A stretch of 64,000 nt of DNA from Pseudoalteromonas byunsanensis (lineage in GTDB: Bacteria; Pseudomonadota; Gammaproteobacteria; Enterobacterales; Alteromonadaceae): assembly GCF_001854475.1 (NCBI RefSeq), contig NZ_MNAN01000032.1:164251-228250 (forward strand). The letters run 5' to 3'. Position 1 is the stretch's first letter. Each line of letters begins with the position of its first letter. Of the stretch, positions 17,562 to 26,492 are shown piece after piece. The translations under genes and the position numbers were made by a program. The notes under the pieces are model-generated. The model was not told where the DNA came from, ran no database searches, and saw only the letters and a program-made list of their open reading frames with translations.

Positions 17562-18508
17562 AGCGGTCGCTTAACTGACTCAGCTATACTTTTTGCTGTC
17601 ATCGCAGGAATGTTGCCCACCACCGACACATCAAATGCCCCTGAGTTGTGAACATATACCGTAGTTGCCCCAGAGGACAAAGCACCACTAGGTCGTTGTC
17701 CTGGTAACGGTCGCTGTACGAAGACAGAGACGTCAACTAACCCATCAGAAAACAAATAGTAATCAGCCAATTCATTGTTTAAATCTAACTTATGTCTGTC
17801 CGATTTTAACAATTTAAATCCTTCAGGTAACCAACCTATTCGCCAATTATTTTGCAACGTATCATCTTTATTTAATTTCAATGCGGGCAATGGTGTTGGA
17901 AATTCTCTTTGGGTTAATTCTAACAACTGCTCTGCTGGTTCTGGCGTAACGCTAATATGAGTAAGTTGTAATTGCTCAAGCAATTCACCTTGTTGGTTAA
18001 CATATGCAGCCTTCAATAACAAAGAGGACTGAGTATCAATCCATAGCCAATAGTTGTACTTACTACTATCTTTTGCTTCCACCCTAACGAGCTGTGCAGG
18101 CCGTCCTGCAATACGACCTTTACCACCTAATACAAAATCATAGTGCTCTAAAAGTGTACTGACATCTTTAAACAATACTTCAGGGATTGGGCCTGCGATT
18201 GAGTCGGTTTTCACTGAGTAGGGTGCTGATTGGGGTTCGTAATAAGTGACTAGGTCATCAACTCTTACAATTTCTAGGCCTGCTCCGTTTAGCAAACTTA
18301 GTAACTCTAATTCTTTGTTTTCGTGTTTTGCATGAACCCAACGATAAGGCTCCATGCCTTTACCTTTGAGAACCACAAAAGAAGCATCAAAGTTTCTGTT
18401 GTGGACCGCTGAGGCCATGTTTTGTAGTAACTGCCTTGCAGAAACGACTTCCTCAGCATGTACCCATGAAGCCAAACATAAACCTAAAATACAGGCAAGT
18501 AATCTCAT
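17558..18508 (-). CDS. rseB: Sigma-E negative regulator RseB
   Basis: RseB is a periplasmic protein that binds the periplasmic domain of RseA and shields it from DegS; it senses lipopolysaccharide and lipoprotein defects. The 316-residue product has a signal peptide (LLACILGLCLASWVHA) and the MucB/RseB two-domain architecture: an N-terminal LolA-like domain (about residues 22-200) and a C-terminal domain (about 215-315). The length is typical. It starts four bases after the rseA stop and overlaps rseC, in the operon rpoE-rseA-rseB-rseC. Confidence 0.93.
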   Translation of the reverse strand: MRLLACILGLCLASWVHAEEVVSARQLLQNMASAVHNRNFDASFVVLKGKGMEPYRWVHAKHENKELELLSLLNGAGLEIVRVDDLVTYYEPQSAPYSVKTDSIAGPIPEVLFKDVSTLLEHYDFVLGGKGRIAGRPAQLVRVEAKDSSKYNYWLWIDTQSSLLLKAAYVNQQGELLEQLQLTHISVTPEPAEQLLELTQREFPTPLPALKLNKDDTLQNNWRIGWLPEGFKLLKSDRHKLDLNNELADYYLFSDGLVDVSVFVQRPLPGQRPSGALSSGATTVYVHNSGAFDVSVVGNIPAMTAKSIAESVKRPL

Positions 18509-18512
18509 TTAA

Positions 18513-19124
18513 CTACTTCTTTTCCTCTGGTTGTTCTGACTCAGTACTGCCCTTTTGTTGCAAAGCATAGGCAACACGAGACTGTCTTTGATGTTCAAGC
18601 ACAAGTGCACCAATGCGTTGCTGCTGCAAATCACGAATGCCCTTTTCTGCGCTTTGTAGTGCTGACTGTTCCGTCGAAAAACTCACAGGCGCTACTCCAC
18701 CAGCTAATGGTCTTGACTGTAAAACAGGCATTTCGTCGATTGCGGGGGCACTTTGTTGTGGCATGGTGTTGACCCCTAGCACTGCGACTAACGCCACACT
18801 TGCGGCTATTGCCACTTGAGAGATTGGTTTACGCCAAGCACTTAGCTTTACAACTTTGGTACCTTGAACAATTTGTTCCTGATACTCACTTTGCAGATTT
18901 ACGTTATGACATGGCTCGTTTTCCAATGCCTCTGCCACTTTTGCAGTAATATCAATGCTAATACCACCCGTTTGAGCTTCACGCATTACATCACCTATTT
19001 TCGCATAGCGCGCAAATTTACTTGCGTCTATCTGACTCAAAGATGATTGGTCAAGCTGCAAATCGCCATCAAGTGCGCGTGATGCCATCTCTTGTGGTGA
19101 TTTTGTGAGGTTCGCTTTTGTCAT
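18513..19124 (-). CDS. rseA: Anti-sigma-E factor RseA
   Basis: RseA is a single-pass inner-membrane protein whose cytoplasmic domain traps sigma-E; stress-induced cleavage by DegS and RseP frees it. From ATG 19124 the product has 203 residues: an N-terminal anti-sigma domain (about 1-90, with RALDGDLQLDQSSLSQID), a membrane helix (IAASVALVAVLGV, about 107-121) and a periplasmic C-terminal part rich in Gln. An in-frame GTG at 19136 lies inside rpoE, but AGGTGAG seven bases before ATG 19124 favours the ATG, which starts one base after the rpoE stop. Confidence 0.92.
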   Translation of the reverse strand: MTKANLTKSPQEMASRALDGDLQLDQSSLSQIDASKFARYAKIGDVMREAQTGGISIDITAKVAEALENEPCHNVNLQSEYQEQIVQGTKVVKLSAWRKPISQVAIAASVALVAVLGVNTMPQQSAPAIDEMPVLQSRPLAGGVAPVSFSTEQSALQSAEKGIRDLQQQRIGALVLEHQRQSRVAYALQQKGSTESEQPEEKK

Positions 19125-19125
19125 A

Positions 19126-19707
19126 TTATGACTCACCTATTAGTGGGTTTAAATTGTTATCTATTGCCTCTCGCGCTCTAAAAATTCGAGAACGAACAGT
19201 ACCAACTGGGCAATCCATTACCACTGCAATTTCGTCGTAGCTCATTCCTTCGATTTCTCTCAAGGTGATCGCTGTTTTTAAGTCATCAGGTAAACCGTCG
19301 ATAGTTGCAAATATCACCGATCGCACCTCATCACTTAGCAATAAATTTTCCGGGGATGCATTTGAGCGTAATTGCTCAGCGCCATCATAAAATTCGGCTT
19401 CTTCAGCATCCACATCATTGGCTGGGGGTTTTCGCCCTTGAGCCACCAAATAGTTCTTTGAGCAGTTGACCGCAATACGATATAACCAAGTGTAAAACGC
19501 GCTCTCGCCCCTAAAATTGGGGAGTGCGCGATACGCTTTGATAAACGCTTCTTGCGCAACATCTGCCACATCACCGTGGTTTGACACATAACGTGAAATC
19601 AACGCGGCGACCTTATTTTGATACTTGGCAACTAAAAGGTTGAAGGCGTTTTTATCTCCTTGCTGAACCCGCTTAACCAGTTCTAAATCCAAATCCTGCT
19701 CGCTCAT
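19126..19707 (-). CDS. rpoE: RNA polymerase sigma-E factor
   Basis: RpoE directs RNA polymerase to genes for outer-membrane and periplasmic stress. The 193-residue ECF sigma factor has region 2 (about residues 25-95, with YQNKVAALISRY and the -10 recognition segment YTWLYRIAVNCSKN) and region 4 (about 130-185, with EIEGMSYDEIAVVMDCPVGTVRSRIFRAR). The ATG at 19707 follows AGGAG by 11 bases. A near-consensus sigma-E promoter lies about 60 bp upstream, so the gene probably activates itself. It leads the rpoE-rseA-rseB-rseC operon and is divergent from nadB, as in E. coli. Confidence 0.97.
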   Translation of the reverse strand: MSEQDLDLELVKRVQQGDKNAFNLLVAKYQNKVAALISRYVSNHGDVADVAQEAFIKAYRALPNFRGESAFYTWLYRIAVNCSKNYLVAQGRKPPANDVDAEEAEFYDGAEQLRSNASPENLLLSDEVRSVIFATIDGLPDDLKTAITLREIEGMSYDEIAVVMDCPVGTVRSRIFRAREAIDNNLNPLIGES

Positions 19708-19772
19708 TCGAGCCGGTACTCCTCTTTGTTATCGTTATAACTTAATATTTCGTTGCCATTATTTACTGCTAC

Positions 19773-19799
19773 TCTGACTAGGCTATGAATAAAAAGTTC
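19773..19799 (-). promoter_or_regulatory. Sigma-E (RpoE) promoter of the rpoE-rseABC operon
   Basis: On the minus strand GAACTT (19794-19799) and TCAGA (19773-19777) are separated by exactly 16 bp, the known sigma-E spacing and close to consensus GAACTT-N16-TCAAA/TCTGA. Transcription would start near 19766, giving a leader of about 60 nt before the rpoE ATG. Confidence 0.8.
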
Positions 19800-19963
19800 T
19801 GTTTTTTTTGATATTTTTTTAAAATAATGGCAATTAGCACCCAAGACACATGTATTACAGTGCAAATACGACTCACATAAAGCGCATATGGTTTGACCCA
19901 ATTAGGTGTATAATAGCAAAAAATGCTGTATGTAGCGCGTAAAAAAAGCGAAGATTCAAAAAC

Positions 19964-21559
19964 ATGAAGTCAACAAAAAATCATAGCACCGATGTGGTTG
20001 TCATCGGAAGTGGCGCGGCGGGTTTAAGCTTAGCCTTGTCTTTGGCAAATCATTGTCATGTTACTGTGATAAGCAAAGGCGCCTTGAAAGAAGGCTCAAC
20101 TCTTTATGCTCAAGGTGGTATTGCCGCTGTATTTGACAAAAAAAATGACAGTATAGAATCACATGTGGAAGATACTCTAGCCGCGGGAGCTGGGCTTTGT
20201 GACCGTGATGCGGTGCATTACACTGCTAGCAACGCTAAAAACTGCTTGAAGTGGTTGATTGAACAGGGTGTTCCTTTTGATATGGAGTTTGACAGTAAAG
20301 GCAAAGAGCGTTTCCACTTAACTCGTGAGGGAGGCCACAGCCATCGTCGAATTTTACACGCAGCGGATGCTACTGGCAAAGCGGTGCAAACTACCTTAGT
20401 TAGCCAAGTGCAGGCGCACAGTAATATCACTTTGCTAGAACAATACAACGCTATTGATCTTATTAGCGATAAAAGTGCGTCAGAGCGCCGTGTTAACGGC
20501 GTATATGTGTTCAACCGAGAAAAAGACCAAGTAGAAACAATTTCTGCAAAATTTGTTGCACTCGCTACAGGAGGCGCCAGCAAGGTTTATCTATATACAT
20601 CTAACCCCGATGTCTCTAGTGGTGACGGTATTGCTATGGCTTGGCGCGCAGGCTGTAAGGTAGCCAATATGGAATTTAATCAGTTCCACCCCACCAGTTT
20701 GTATCACCCTGAGCTACAAAACTTTCTAATCACAGAAGCCATGAGAGGCGAAGGTGCATTACTAAAAAGGCCAGACGGCACTCGCTTTATGCCCGAATTT
20801 GATGAGCGTGAAGAGCTGGCTCCTAGAGACATCGTCGCTCGAGCAATTGATTATGAAATGAAACGCCTAGGGGCTAATTGTGTATACCTAGATATTTCAC
20901 ATAAAGAAAAAGATTTTATCATTGAGCACTTTCCAACCATTTATGCAAAATGCCTAAGTGTCGGTCTAGACATTACCAAAGAAGCCATACCAGTAGTTCC
21001 TGCTGCCCATTACACATGTGGAGGTGTAATGACCGACTTTAATGGCAAAACGGATATAGGCAACTTATATGCAGTGGGTGAAGTTGCATATACGGGCCTT
21101 CATGGTGCAAATAGAATGGCCAGCAACTCACTACTAGAATGTATTGTATTTGCCCATGCAGCAGCTAAAGATATTCTAACTCAAATTAAATCAAGCCCAA
21201 CACCACCGGAGTTGCCAGAGTGGGATGAAAGCCGTGTAAATGATTCAGATGAAGAAGTCGTCATTACCCACAATTGGCATGAATTGAGATTATTTATGTG
21301 GGACTACGTTGGTATTGTTAGATCAACCAAGAGATTAGAACGTGCATTGCGTCGTGTTGAGCTGCTGCAGCAAGAAATCCAAGAGTATTATGCACATTTT
21401 AGAGTCAGTAATAACTTGCTGGAACTAAGAAATCTAGTTCAAGTTGCCGAACTTATTATTCGTTGTGCTTTAGCACGCAAAGAAAGCCGCGGGTTGCACT
21501 ACACTATAGATTACCCACAACAACGTCAGGATCCTAAGCCAACTATTTTGGCTCCATAG
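19964..21559 (+). CDS. nadB: L-aspartate oxidase NadB
   Basis: NadB oxidises L-aspartate to iminoaspartate with FAD, the first committed step of de novo NAD synthesis. The 531-residue flavoprotein has the dinucleotide-binding motif [11 protein letters not shown] (about residues 15-25), the substrate-region motif [13 protein letters not shown], and the conserved [15 protein letters not shown] segment near residue 380, all shared with succinate dehydrogenase flavoproteins. The length matches E. coli (540). ATG 19964 has only a weak ribosome-binding site. Its 3' end overlaps the convergent ygfX by 17 bp. Confidence 0.95.
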   Translation: MKSTKNHSTDVVVIGSGAAGLSLALSLANHCHVTVISKGALKEGSTLYAQGGIAAVFDKKNDSIESHVEDTLAAGAGLCDRDAVHYTASNAKNCLKWLIEQGVPFDMEFDSKGKERFHLTREGGHSHRRILHAADATGKAVQTTLVSQVQAHSNITLLEQYNAIDLISDKSASERRVNGVYVFNREKDQVETISAKFVALATGGASKVYLYTSNPDVSSGDGIAMAWRAGCKVANMEFNQFHPTSLYHPELQNFLITEAMRGEGALLKRPDGTRFMPEFDEREELAPRDIVARAIDYEMKRLGANCVYLDISHKEKDFIIEHFPTIYAKCLSVGLDITKEAIPVVPAAHYTCGGVMTDFNGKTDIGNLYAVGEVAYTGLHGANRMASNSLLECIVFAHAAAKDILTQIKSSPTPPELPEWDESRVNDSDEEVVITHNWHELRLFMWDYVGIVRSTKRLERALRRVELLQQEIQEYYAHFRVSNNLLELRNLVQVAELIIRCALARKESRGLHYTIDYPQQRQDPKPTILAP

Positions 21560-21977
21560 CCGCATAGTGCAGCAAACTTAGTCGACACAGGCGAGCCCAA
21601 GCTTGTGTCGAAAGTGCTGAGCGCACTATAAATACCTTTTTACGCTCGCCAGAATAACTTACTAACCGCAAAATTAAGATATCATAAAACACCATCGCTT
21701 TAGATATTTTTCCCACAAACTCAGTGCTGCCATCATGAAGCTCAATAAAATTGTCATCCTGCGCTAATAACACAACACCTTGTTTTGGCGTACACAAACG
21801 ACATTGCCAAAGGCATAGCCAATAACCAGACATGCCCATCAGTAGCGAGAGCAAAATAGACATAAAATGAGGGAATAGTAGTATGCAAAGAAACGTCACA
21901 CATGTGAACGAGACCACAACGGGCTTGTGGTCTAATAGGTTGTTTTTAAATTGAAACCTATACGCGGACTCGGTCAA
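21543..21977 (-). CDS. ygfX: YgfX (CptA)-family inner-membrane protein
   Basis: YgfX (CptA) has been proposed to act as a toxin on cytoskeletal proteins in E. coli and is encoded beside SdhE in many gammaproteobacteria. The 144-residue product has a short N-terminal segment, two membrane helices (about residues 22-40 and 41-57), and a cytoplasmic beta-rich domain with [12 protein letters not shown]. The start appears to be TTG 21977, 20 bases inside the end of sdhE, so translation is coupled; there is no clear ribosome-binding site. The toxin role is disputed in the literature. Its stop overlaps the end of convergent nadB. Confidence 0.7.
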   Translation of the reverse strand: MTESAYRFQFKNNLLDHKPVVVSFTCVTFLCILLFPHFMSILLSLLMGMSGYWLCLWQCRLCTPKQGVVLLAQDDNFIELHDGSTEFVGKISKAMVFYDILILRLVSYSGERKKVFIVRSALSTQAWARLCRLSLLHYAAMEPK

Positions 21978-22209
21978 GGATTAACTTTACCATGGCGTTA
22001 AGTTCAGCATCGGGGCAGCTTTCATGACCCATAAACCACGCGAACAAGTCTGGGTCTTCAACAGCTAACAAGCGTTGAAAAACAAGCTTATCTTGCTCGC
22101 TCAATGCGTCATAGGCTTCGTCTACAAACGGCCCCAACAACACATCCAGTTCTAACATACCACGACGACATGCCCATTTCGTGCGAGACTTTGAATACAG
22201 CTCTGCCAT
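21958..22209 (-). CDS. sdhE: FAD assembly factor SdhE
   Basis: SdhE (YgfY/CptB) attaches FAD covalently to the SdhA and FrdA flavoproteins. The 83-residue product is a five-helix protein with the diagnostic CRRGMLELDVLL motif at about residues 14-25 and the DPDLFAWFMG segment near residue 53. The length matches E. coli (88). ATG 22209 is the start. It overlaps ygfX by 20 bases on the same strand and is divergent from ygfZ, the arrangement also seen in E. coli. Confidence 0.94.
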   Translation of the reverse strand: MAELYSKSRTKWACRRGMLELDVLLGPFVDEAYDALSEQDKLVFQRLLAVEDPDLFAWFMGHESCPDAELNAMVKLILDRVRV

Positions 22210-22331
22210 TAAAATACCCTTAATCTATCATTGTTTTGTTTGTCGCATGCTGGATTATATCTTAGTTTACTGAATGAAACACAGATCTTTACTTGAAAAA
22301 CAATGGCAGTGTCGCCATCCATATATTTCTT

Positions 22332-22361
22332 TTGATACGACCGTTTATGCGATTGTAGATA
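22332..22361 (+). promoter_or_regulatory. Candidate ygfZ promoter
   Basis: TTGATA (22332-22337) and TAGATA (22356-22361) lie 18 bp apart, about 43 bp before the ygfZ ATG. The -35 matches five of six positions; the -10 match is moderate. Confidence 0.4.
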
Positions 22362-22403
22362 TAAGTTACCATTACGCCAGTTCTCTTTTTAAGGATTAGT
22401 TCT

Positions 22404-23321
22404 ATGTCACTTGCGTGTGCCGTTAATCTCCCATATCAACTAATTGCCGTTTCAGGGCCCGAGCAATTAAGTTATTTACATGGTCAACTGACCCAAGATA
22501 TGAACCTGATCACTGAGCATAATTTCTTATGGGCAGGTCACTGTAGTCCAAAAGGTAAACTTTGGGGCGCATTTCGTGTATTCAAACATCAGCAACGCTA
22601 TTTGTTATTGGGTTCAGATGCTGAAGTTCAAGCCTCTGCTCGAGAGCTAAAAAAGTATGGTGTATTTGCAAAGGTTGAGATAGAAACAGTTAAGGATCAT
22701 AGAGTCATTGGGGTACATAGCCAAACACAATTGAACAATGTATGTGATTTGCTAGGCTTAAAATTTAACAATGAAAACACGGCCTGTGACTTTGGTAACA
22801 ACAAAGCATTAAAACTAGACGAACAACGTTTGTTGTTATACGTCGATAGTGAGTTTAGCTTACCAGATGATATCGCATTTAATGAAAACCCTAGCTTATT
22901 TATCGAAGCTGGGATCTTAGCGGGTGAACCGCAGGTCAATGAAGCAAATATTGAAGAATTTGTACCACAAATGATTAACTTGCAAGCACTCAATGGCATC
23001 AGCTTTAAAAAAGGATGCTATACGGGTCAAGAAACTGTAGCACGTATGCGCTATCTAGGAAAAAACAAACGAGCTATGTTCATCGTACAAGGTTCATGCC
23101 CTGAGGCGATTGAAGAAACAGAACTAGAATTACAACTTGGTGATAACTGGCGCCGTGCAGGTAAAGTTATTCATCAAGTGTTTAATAGTGCCACCAACAC
23201 CTATAGTGCGTTGGCAGTATTACCCAACGATACGGAGCACTCAGTAAGTCTTCGTGCAAAACACTCACCAGAGGTCGCATTAACCATTATGCCCCTCCCT
23301 TACTCTCTAGATGACCAATAA
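22404..23321 (+). CDS. ygfZ: Folate-binding iron-sulfur maintenance protein YgfZ
   Basis: YgfZ is a tetrahydrofolate-dependent protein that supports iron-sulfur enzymes such as MiaB. The 305-residue product has the aminomethyltransferase-like fold and the signature KGCYTGQE (around residue 207) with the reactive cysteine of the family. The length is slightly below E. coli YgfZ (326). ATG 22404 follows AAGGATT. It is transcribed with slyD, 12 bp downstream, and is divergent from sdhE; the clustering of two redox cofactor factors (SdhE and YgfZ) is conserved. Confidence 0.93.
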   Translation: MSLACAVNLPYQLIAVSGPEQLSYLHGQLTQDMNLITEHNFLWAGHCSPKGKLWGAFRVFKHQQRYLLLGSDAEVQASARELKKYGVFAKVEIETVKDHRVIGVHSQTQLNNVCDLLGLKFNNENTACDFGNNKALKLDEQRLLLYVDSEFSLPDDIAFNENPSLFIEAGILAGEPQVNEANIEEFVPQMINLQALNGISFKKGCYTGQETVARMRYLGKNKRAMFIVQGSCPEAIEETELELQLGDNWRRAGKVIHQVFNSATNTYSALAVLPNDTEHSVSLRAKHSPEVALTIMPLPYSLDDQ

Positions 23322-23333
23322 ACGGGATATATT

Positions 23334-23819
23334 ATGAAAATCGCACCAAATAAAGTGGTAAGCATGCATTACTCTGTTTTAGATAATGACAACAACACCA
23401 TAGACAATACATTTGATGGTGAACCACTGGTGTTTATCGTAGGTACTGGCTATTTAATTTCAGGCCTAGAAAATGCGTTGATTGACAAGCAAGCGGGTGA
23501 CAAAATCAGCGTAACCGTAGACCCTGAACAGGGTTACGGTGAACGCCATGATAACCTCATGCAAGCTGTACCAAAGTCAATGTTTGAAGGTATGGAAATT
23601 GAGGTTGGTATGCAGTTTCGCGCAACCACTGACGATGGTGATCAAATGGTTATGATCATTGATATACAAGATGATGAGGTGGTCGTTGATGGCAACCACC
23701 CGCTATCTGGGATCACGCTCAATTTTGACGTTGAGATCCTTGACGTTCGCGATGCTACAGAAGATGAACTGGCTCATGGCCATGTTCATGGTGAAGGTGG
23801 TTGTGGTCACGACCACTAA
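23334..23819 (+). CDS. SlyD-like FKBP peptidyl-prolyl isomerase with metal-binding tail
   Basis: The 161-residue protein is an FKBP-type isomerase and chaperone of the SlyD/FklB2 group. It starts MKIAPNKVVSMHYSV, has the catalytic segment FIVGTGYLISGLENAL and an inserted chaperone (IF) domain with VDPEQGYGERHDNLMQAVPK at about residues 62-82, and ends in the His/Cys tail HGHVHGEGGCGHDH, which can bind nickel as in E. coli SlyD. The tail is much shorter than in E. coli SlyD (196 residues). It follows ygfZ by 12 bp and ends at a strong terminator. The exact symbol is uncertain because several slyD-like genes may exist. Confidence 0.88.
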   Translation: MKIAPNKVVSMHYSVLDNDNNTIDNTFDGEPLVFIVGTGYLISGLENALIDKQAGDKISVTVDPEQGYGERHDNLMQAVPKSMFEGMEIEVGMQFRATTDDGDQMVMIIDIQDDEVVVDGNHPLSGITLNFDVEILDVRDATEDELAHGHVHGEGGCGHDH

Positions 23820-23826
23820 CGACATA

Positions 23827-23859
23827 ATTGCAAGCGCTAATCGGCGCTTGCAATTTTTT
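23827..23859 (+). terminator. Intrinsic terminator after the SlyD-like gene
   Basis: An 11-bp stem (23827-23837 with 23844-23854, ATTGCAAGCGC/GCGCTTGCAAT) with a 6-nt loop is followed by six T residues. The right part also encodes the last codons of the convergent gene at 23837. Confidence 0.92.
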
Positions 23860-24277
23860 CACTTAACGCGCTCAACAGATTAGTCTGATCATTCGTGCCC
23901 AATCTATACTTCATGCCATCGGGTAAACATACCTCTATCGCAGAAAAACCTGATGCGGAATAAACCCACCCGTCGTTGGTAATTCTCATCCCTACCCCAT
24001 GACGAAACGAATTAGTAACCCCTTTGATTTCAGTAATATCATCAAAAAATAGCGTTTTTTTCGCAATTCCCGGACCAAACCACCAACTAAGCGTACGCTG
24101 TTCCTTGTCCACTTCAATGGTTAACGCATAGAATGTGCAACACAACAAGCCTAGAATAACGGCAAAAACCAACACCATTACGTTATATCCAAGCAACCAC
24201 GTTGCCATTATTAAAAAACTCGCAATCCAAGCTAATATTGCCATAATTGCCCATGCAAATTGAGTATGTCGGTACAT
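23837..24277 (-). CDS. Unrecognised small inner-membrane protein
   Basis: The 146-residue product is not a family I can name. It has two closely spaced N-terminal membrane helices (about residues 9-28 and 32-53) followed by a soluble beta-rich domain starting TIEVDKEQRTLSWWFGPG, reminiscent of bacterial PH-like membrane proteins. Its last four codons and stop lie inside the terminator of the convergent slyD-like gene. It starts 11 bp after the upstream DUF481 gene's stop on the same strand, so it is probably cotranscribed with it. Confidence 0.6.
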   Translation of the reverse strand: MYRHTQFAWAIMAILAWIASFLIMATWLLGYNVMVLVFAVILGLLCCTFYALTIEVDKEQRTLSWWFGPGIAKKTLFFDDITEIKGVTNSFRHGVGMRITNDGWVYSASGFSAIEVCLPDGMKYRLGTNDQTNLLSALSEKIASAD

Positions 24278-24288
24278 AACCTTCCTCT

Positions 24289-25113
24289 TTAAAAACTGTA
24301 TACCAAAGTAGCGCCAAGTTCTGTATCTGTTTTCAGTTTACCTTCTTCTGGCTGAGAATTATAACGGTAGGTGTAAGATACCTTCAACGACACACCACCC
24401 AAAACCTGACTCACAATCGCCGTTTCGCTCACCATACGATCGTTTAATCCAGAAAGAGATATTTCCATACTCATATCGTGATTAAAGCGGGTCCGCTTAG
24501 AAATGCTCCGCTCCCATTGTAAAGCCAAACGCAACAAATGACCCTGCTGCAACCGTGACTGGCCTTTGGCTAACGTTGTTTTTTCATCCGTTCTCGACAA
24601 ATACAAACCAGGTCCAATATCAAAATCAACTGTATTCTTACGTCCCTCAAAAAGTCGATTACCATAACCAATGGCTACCGTCGTAGTATAATCTTTGCCA
24701 CTGAACTTATCGTTTGAGTAATCTCCGTAAATGAAGAAGGATTCATTGTCCTGACCGACCTTATAGTTCCCTTGAGCTGCAACAAAGTATCTTGAAGCCG
24801 TCACTTCGTTGTGCCCCGTGTCACTATCGGTATCCTCACGATACAACGCATCAATCTTGAATTGATTGCGCCATAGAGTAAAATCTTGATATACGTTACT
24901 TTTTAACTTAAACGCTGTGTTCTGAGAATTGCCCTTGTTAGCAATTAGGCCAAATTCAACATCCCCATAAAGTAAATCCCCAACATGCAGTTTATGAATT
25001 TCATCATCTGAAACTTCACCATACTGATGAAAATCTTCAAAAGGGTCAGCACTAAAGCCATACGGAACCCAAATCAGACTAAAAACAAAAATACAGGCTT
25101 TGAAGTATTGCAC
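24289..25113 (-). CDS. DUF481-family outer-membrane beta-barrel protein
   Basis: The 274-residue product has a signal peptide (about 1-22) and a body of alternating hydrophobic strands resembling DUF481 (YdiY-like) outer-membrane proteins, with GLIANKGNSQNTAFKLKSN and YGDYSNDKFSGKDYTTTVAI, and it ends in a beta-barrel-like ATLVYSF with terminal Phe. The start is GTG 25113; no good in-frame ATG lies before the signal peptide. DUF481 proteins are thought to be small barrels of unknown substrate. It is followed by the small membrane protein at 23837 and lies 26 bp after yciU. Confidence 0.72.
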   Translation of the reverse strand: MQYFKACIFVFSLIWVPYGFSADPFEDFHQYGEVSDDEIHKLHVGDLLYGDVEFGLIANKGNSQNTAFKLKSNVYQDFTLWRNQFKIDALYREDTDSDTGHNEVTASRYFVAAQGNYKVGQDNESFFIYGDYSNDKFSGKDYTTTVAIGYGNRLFEGRKNTVDFDIGPGLYLSRTDEKTTLAKGQSRLQQGHLLRLALQWERSISKRTRFNHDMSMEISLSGLNDRMVSETAIVSQVLGGVSLKVSYTYRYNSQPEEGKLKTDTELGATLVYSF

Positions 25114-25139
25114 TACTTAACAACAACTCTTAGAAATAG

Positions 25140-25478
25140 TTATTCAGAACCGTTTTGCTTCCACAAAACATGACAAAATGGTGCATCCAGATCACGACTG
25201 ATCAGTATTTTTGCGAAAACCTCATCACCGTCTTCGTACTCAATACCAATAAGTACTTGGACAAAATGCTCAGGCTCAATTTCCAGCGAAACGAAATCTT
25301 GCCAACTGTCATCTGGCTCGCTATCTTCGATAAAACCGTAATCCTCATAATGCAGATTAAATTGTTCAATATCTTGCTCTGATAAATTATCTGGCGCTAA
25401 TTGCTGGAATATTTCATATGCTTGATGTGCGATTTCTTCAACGCTACATAAACGGGCTGACATGTTAGACGTACTCAT
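25140..25478 (-). CDS. yciU: YciU/HI1450-family putative double-stranded DNA mimic protein
   Basis: HI1450/YciU proteins are small, very acidic proteins whose surface charge resembles a DNA helix; in Haemophilus HI1450 was proposed to bind HU. The 112-residue product is strongly acidic, with the YEIFQQLAPDNLSEQDIEQFNLHYEDYG region and the C-terminal FAKILISRDLDAPFCHVLWK segment that match E. coli YciU in order and spacing. ATG 25478 is the start. It is the first gene of a minus-strand series with the DUF481 gene. The function remains a proposal from structure. Confidence 0.85.
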   Translation of the reverse strand: MSTSNMSARLCSVEEIAHQAYEIFQQLAPDNLSEQDIEQFNLHYEDYGFIEDSEPDDSWQDFVSLEIEPEHFVQVLIGIEYEDGDEVFAKILISRDLDAPFCHVLWKQNGSE

Positions 25479-25627
25479 TATTAATGCATTAATCGTTATG
25501 ATAGCAAAACCTCAAAATTAAAGGCTATGGAGTTTCGTTAAATGGGCGAATTTCTATGCTGAAATTATTGTCGTTAGAATATAAACTCTAATTCAAGTAC
25601 TTATAATAAAGAGAACAGGATGCCAAA

Positions 25628-26419
25628 ATGCTAACTCTAGAATACCGCGGTGATGTGGCATGGCTAACGCTTAGTCGCCCAGAAAAGCAGAATGCACTTA
25701 CTTTCGAGATGTTTGTTGCTATTGACCGTGCTATCAAACAGCTTGCTAAAAACCGTCAGTTAAGAGCCGTCGTACTTCAAGGTGCAGGTGAGAATTTTTG
25801 TTCTGGTCTGGATGTAAAGTCTGTCATGAAAAAGCCTTTGGCCATTTTCAAGTTGCTGTTTAAATGGTTACCCGGCAATGCAAACCTAGCACAAAGAGTT
25901 TGCCTAGGCTGGCGTAATCTGCCTGTACCAGTTATTGCATTAATTGATGGTAATTGCTTTGGTGGGGGTATGCATATTGCTCTAGGTGCTGACTATCGCA
26001 TTGCCACACCCCGCGCCAAGCTCGCTATTATGGAGTCTCGCTGGGGGCTGTGCCCAGATATGGGCTCAGGTCCACTGCTACCCAATACAATTCGCTATGA
26101 CCAAGCGCTCATGCTTGCCTGTTTAGCGACGCCTGTGAATAGTCAAGAGGCGCAGAGTCTCGGTTTAATATCCGTAGTGAGTGAAGACTTACATTTTGAA
26201 TGCGAGAAGTTACTGTCGCAATTACTGACCCGCTCTCCCGATGCACTAGCCGCAATAAAAGCAAATAACCAAGTAGCCTATCGACAGAATCGCAGAGCAA
26301 CACTTGCAAAAGAAACATATTCCCAAATACGACTGTTATTAAGCAAAAATACTAGAATCGCGATGCATAATGCCACCTGTGAAGATCACAAGCCTTATCA
26401 ACAACGTGCCAAATGGTAA
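25628..26419 (+). CDS. Enoyl-CoA hydratase/isomerase (crotonase) family protein
   Basis: Crotonases act on acyl-CoA thioesters through a stabilised enolate. The 263-residue protein has the first CoA-binding segment SRPEKQNALT, the oxyanion-hole segment NFCSGLDVKSV, and the second oxyanion glycines in GNCFGGGMHIALGADYRIA. Glu at the usual catalytic position in MESRWGLCPDMGSG is present, but the precise substrate cannot be given. The ATG at 25628 follows AGGA. It precedes lrgA by about 70 bp on the same strand. Confidence 0.8.
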   Translation: MLTLEYRGDVAWLTLSRPEKQNALTFEMFVAIDRAIKQLAKNRQLRAVVLQGAGENFCSGLDVKSVMKKPLAIFKLLFKWLPGNANLAQRVCLGWRNLPVPVIALIDGNCFGGGMHIALGADYRIATPRAKLAIMESRWGLCPDMGSGPLLPNTIRYDQALMLACLATPVNSQEAQSLGLISVVSEDLHFECEKLLSQLLTRSPDALAAIKANNQVAYRQNRRATLAKETYSQIRLLLSKNTRIAMHNATCEDHKPYQQRAKW

Positions 26420-26492
26420 ATCAGTACAATTGAGGTATCCTTGCTGGTCAATTATGATTGTCAGCAAGTCACACCTATCTGCGGAGAGTAAT

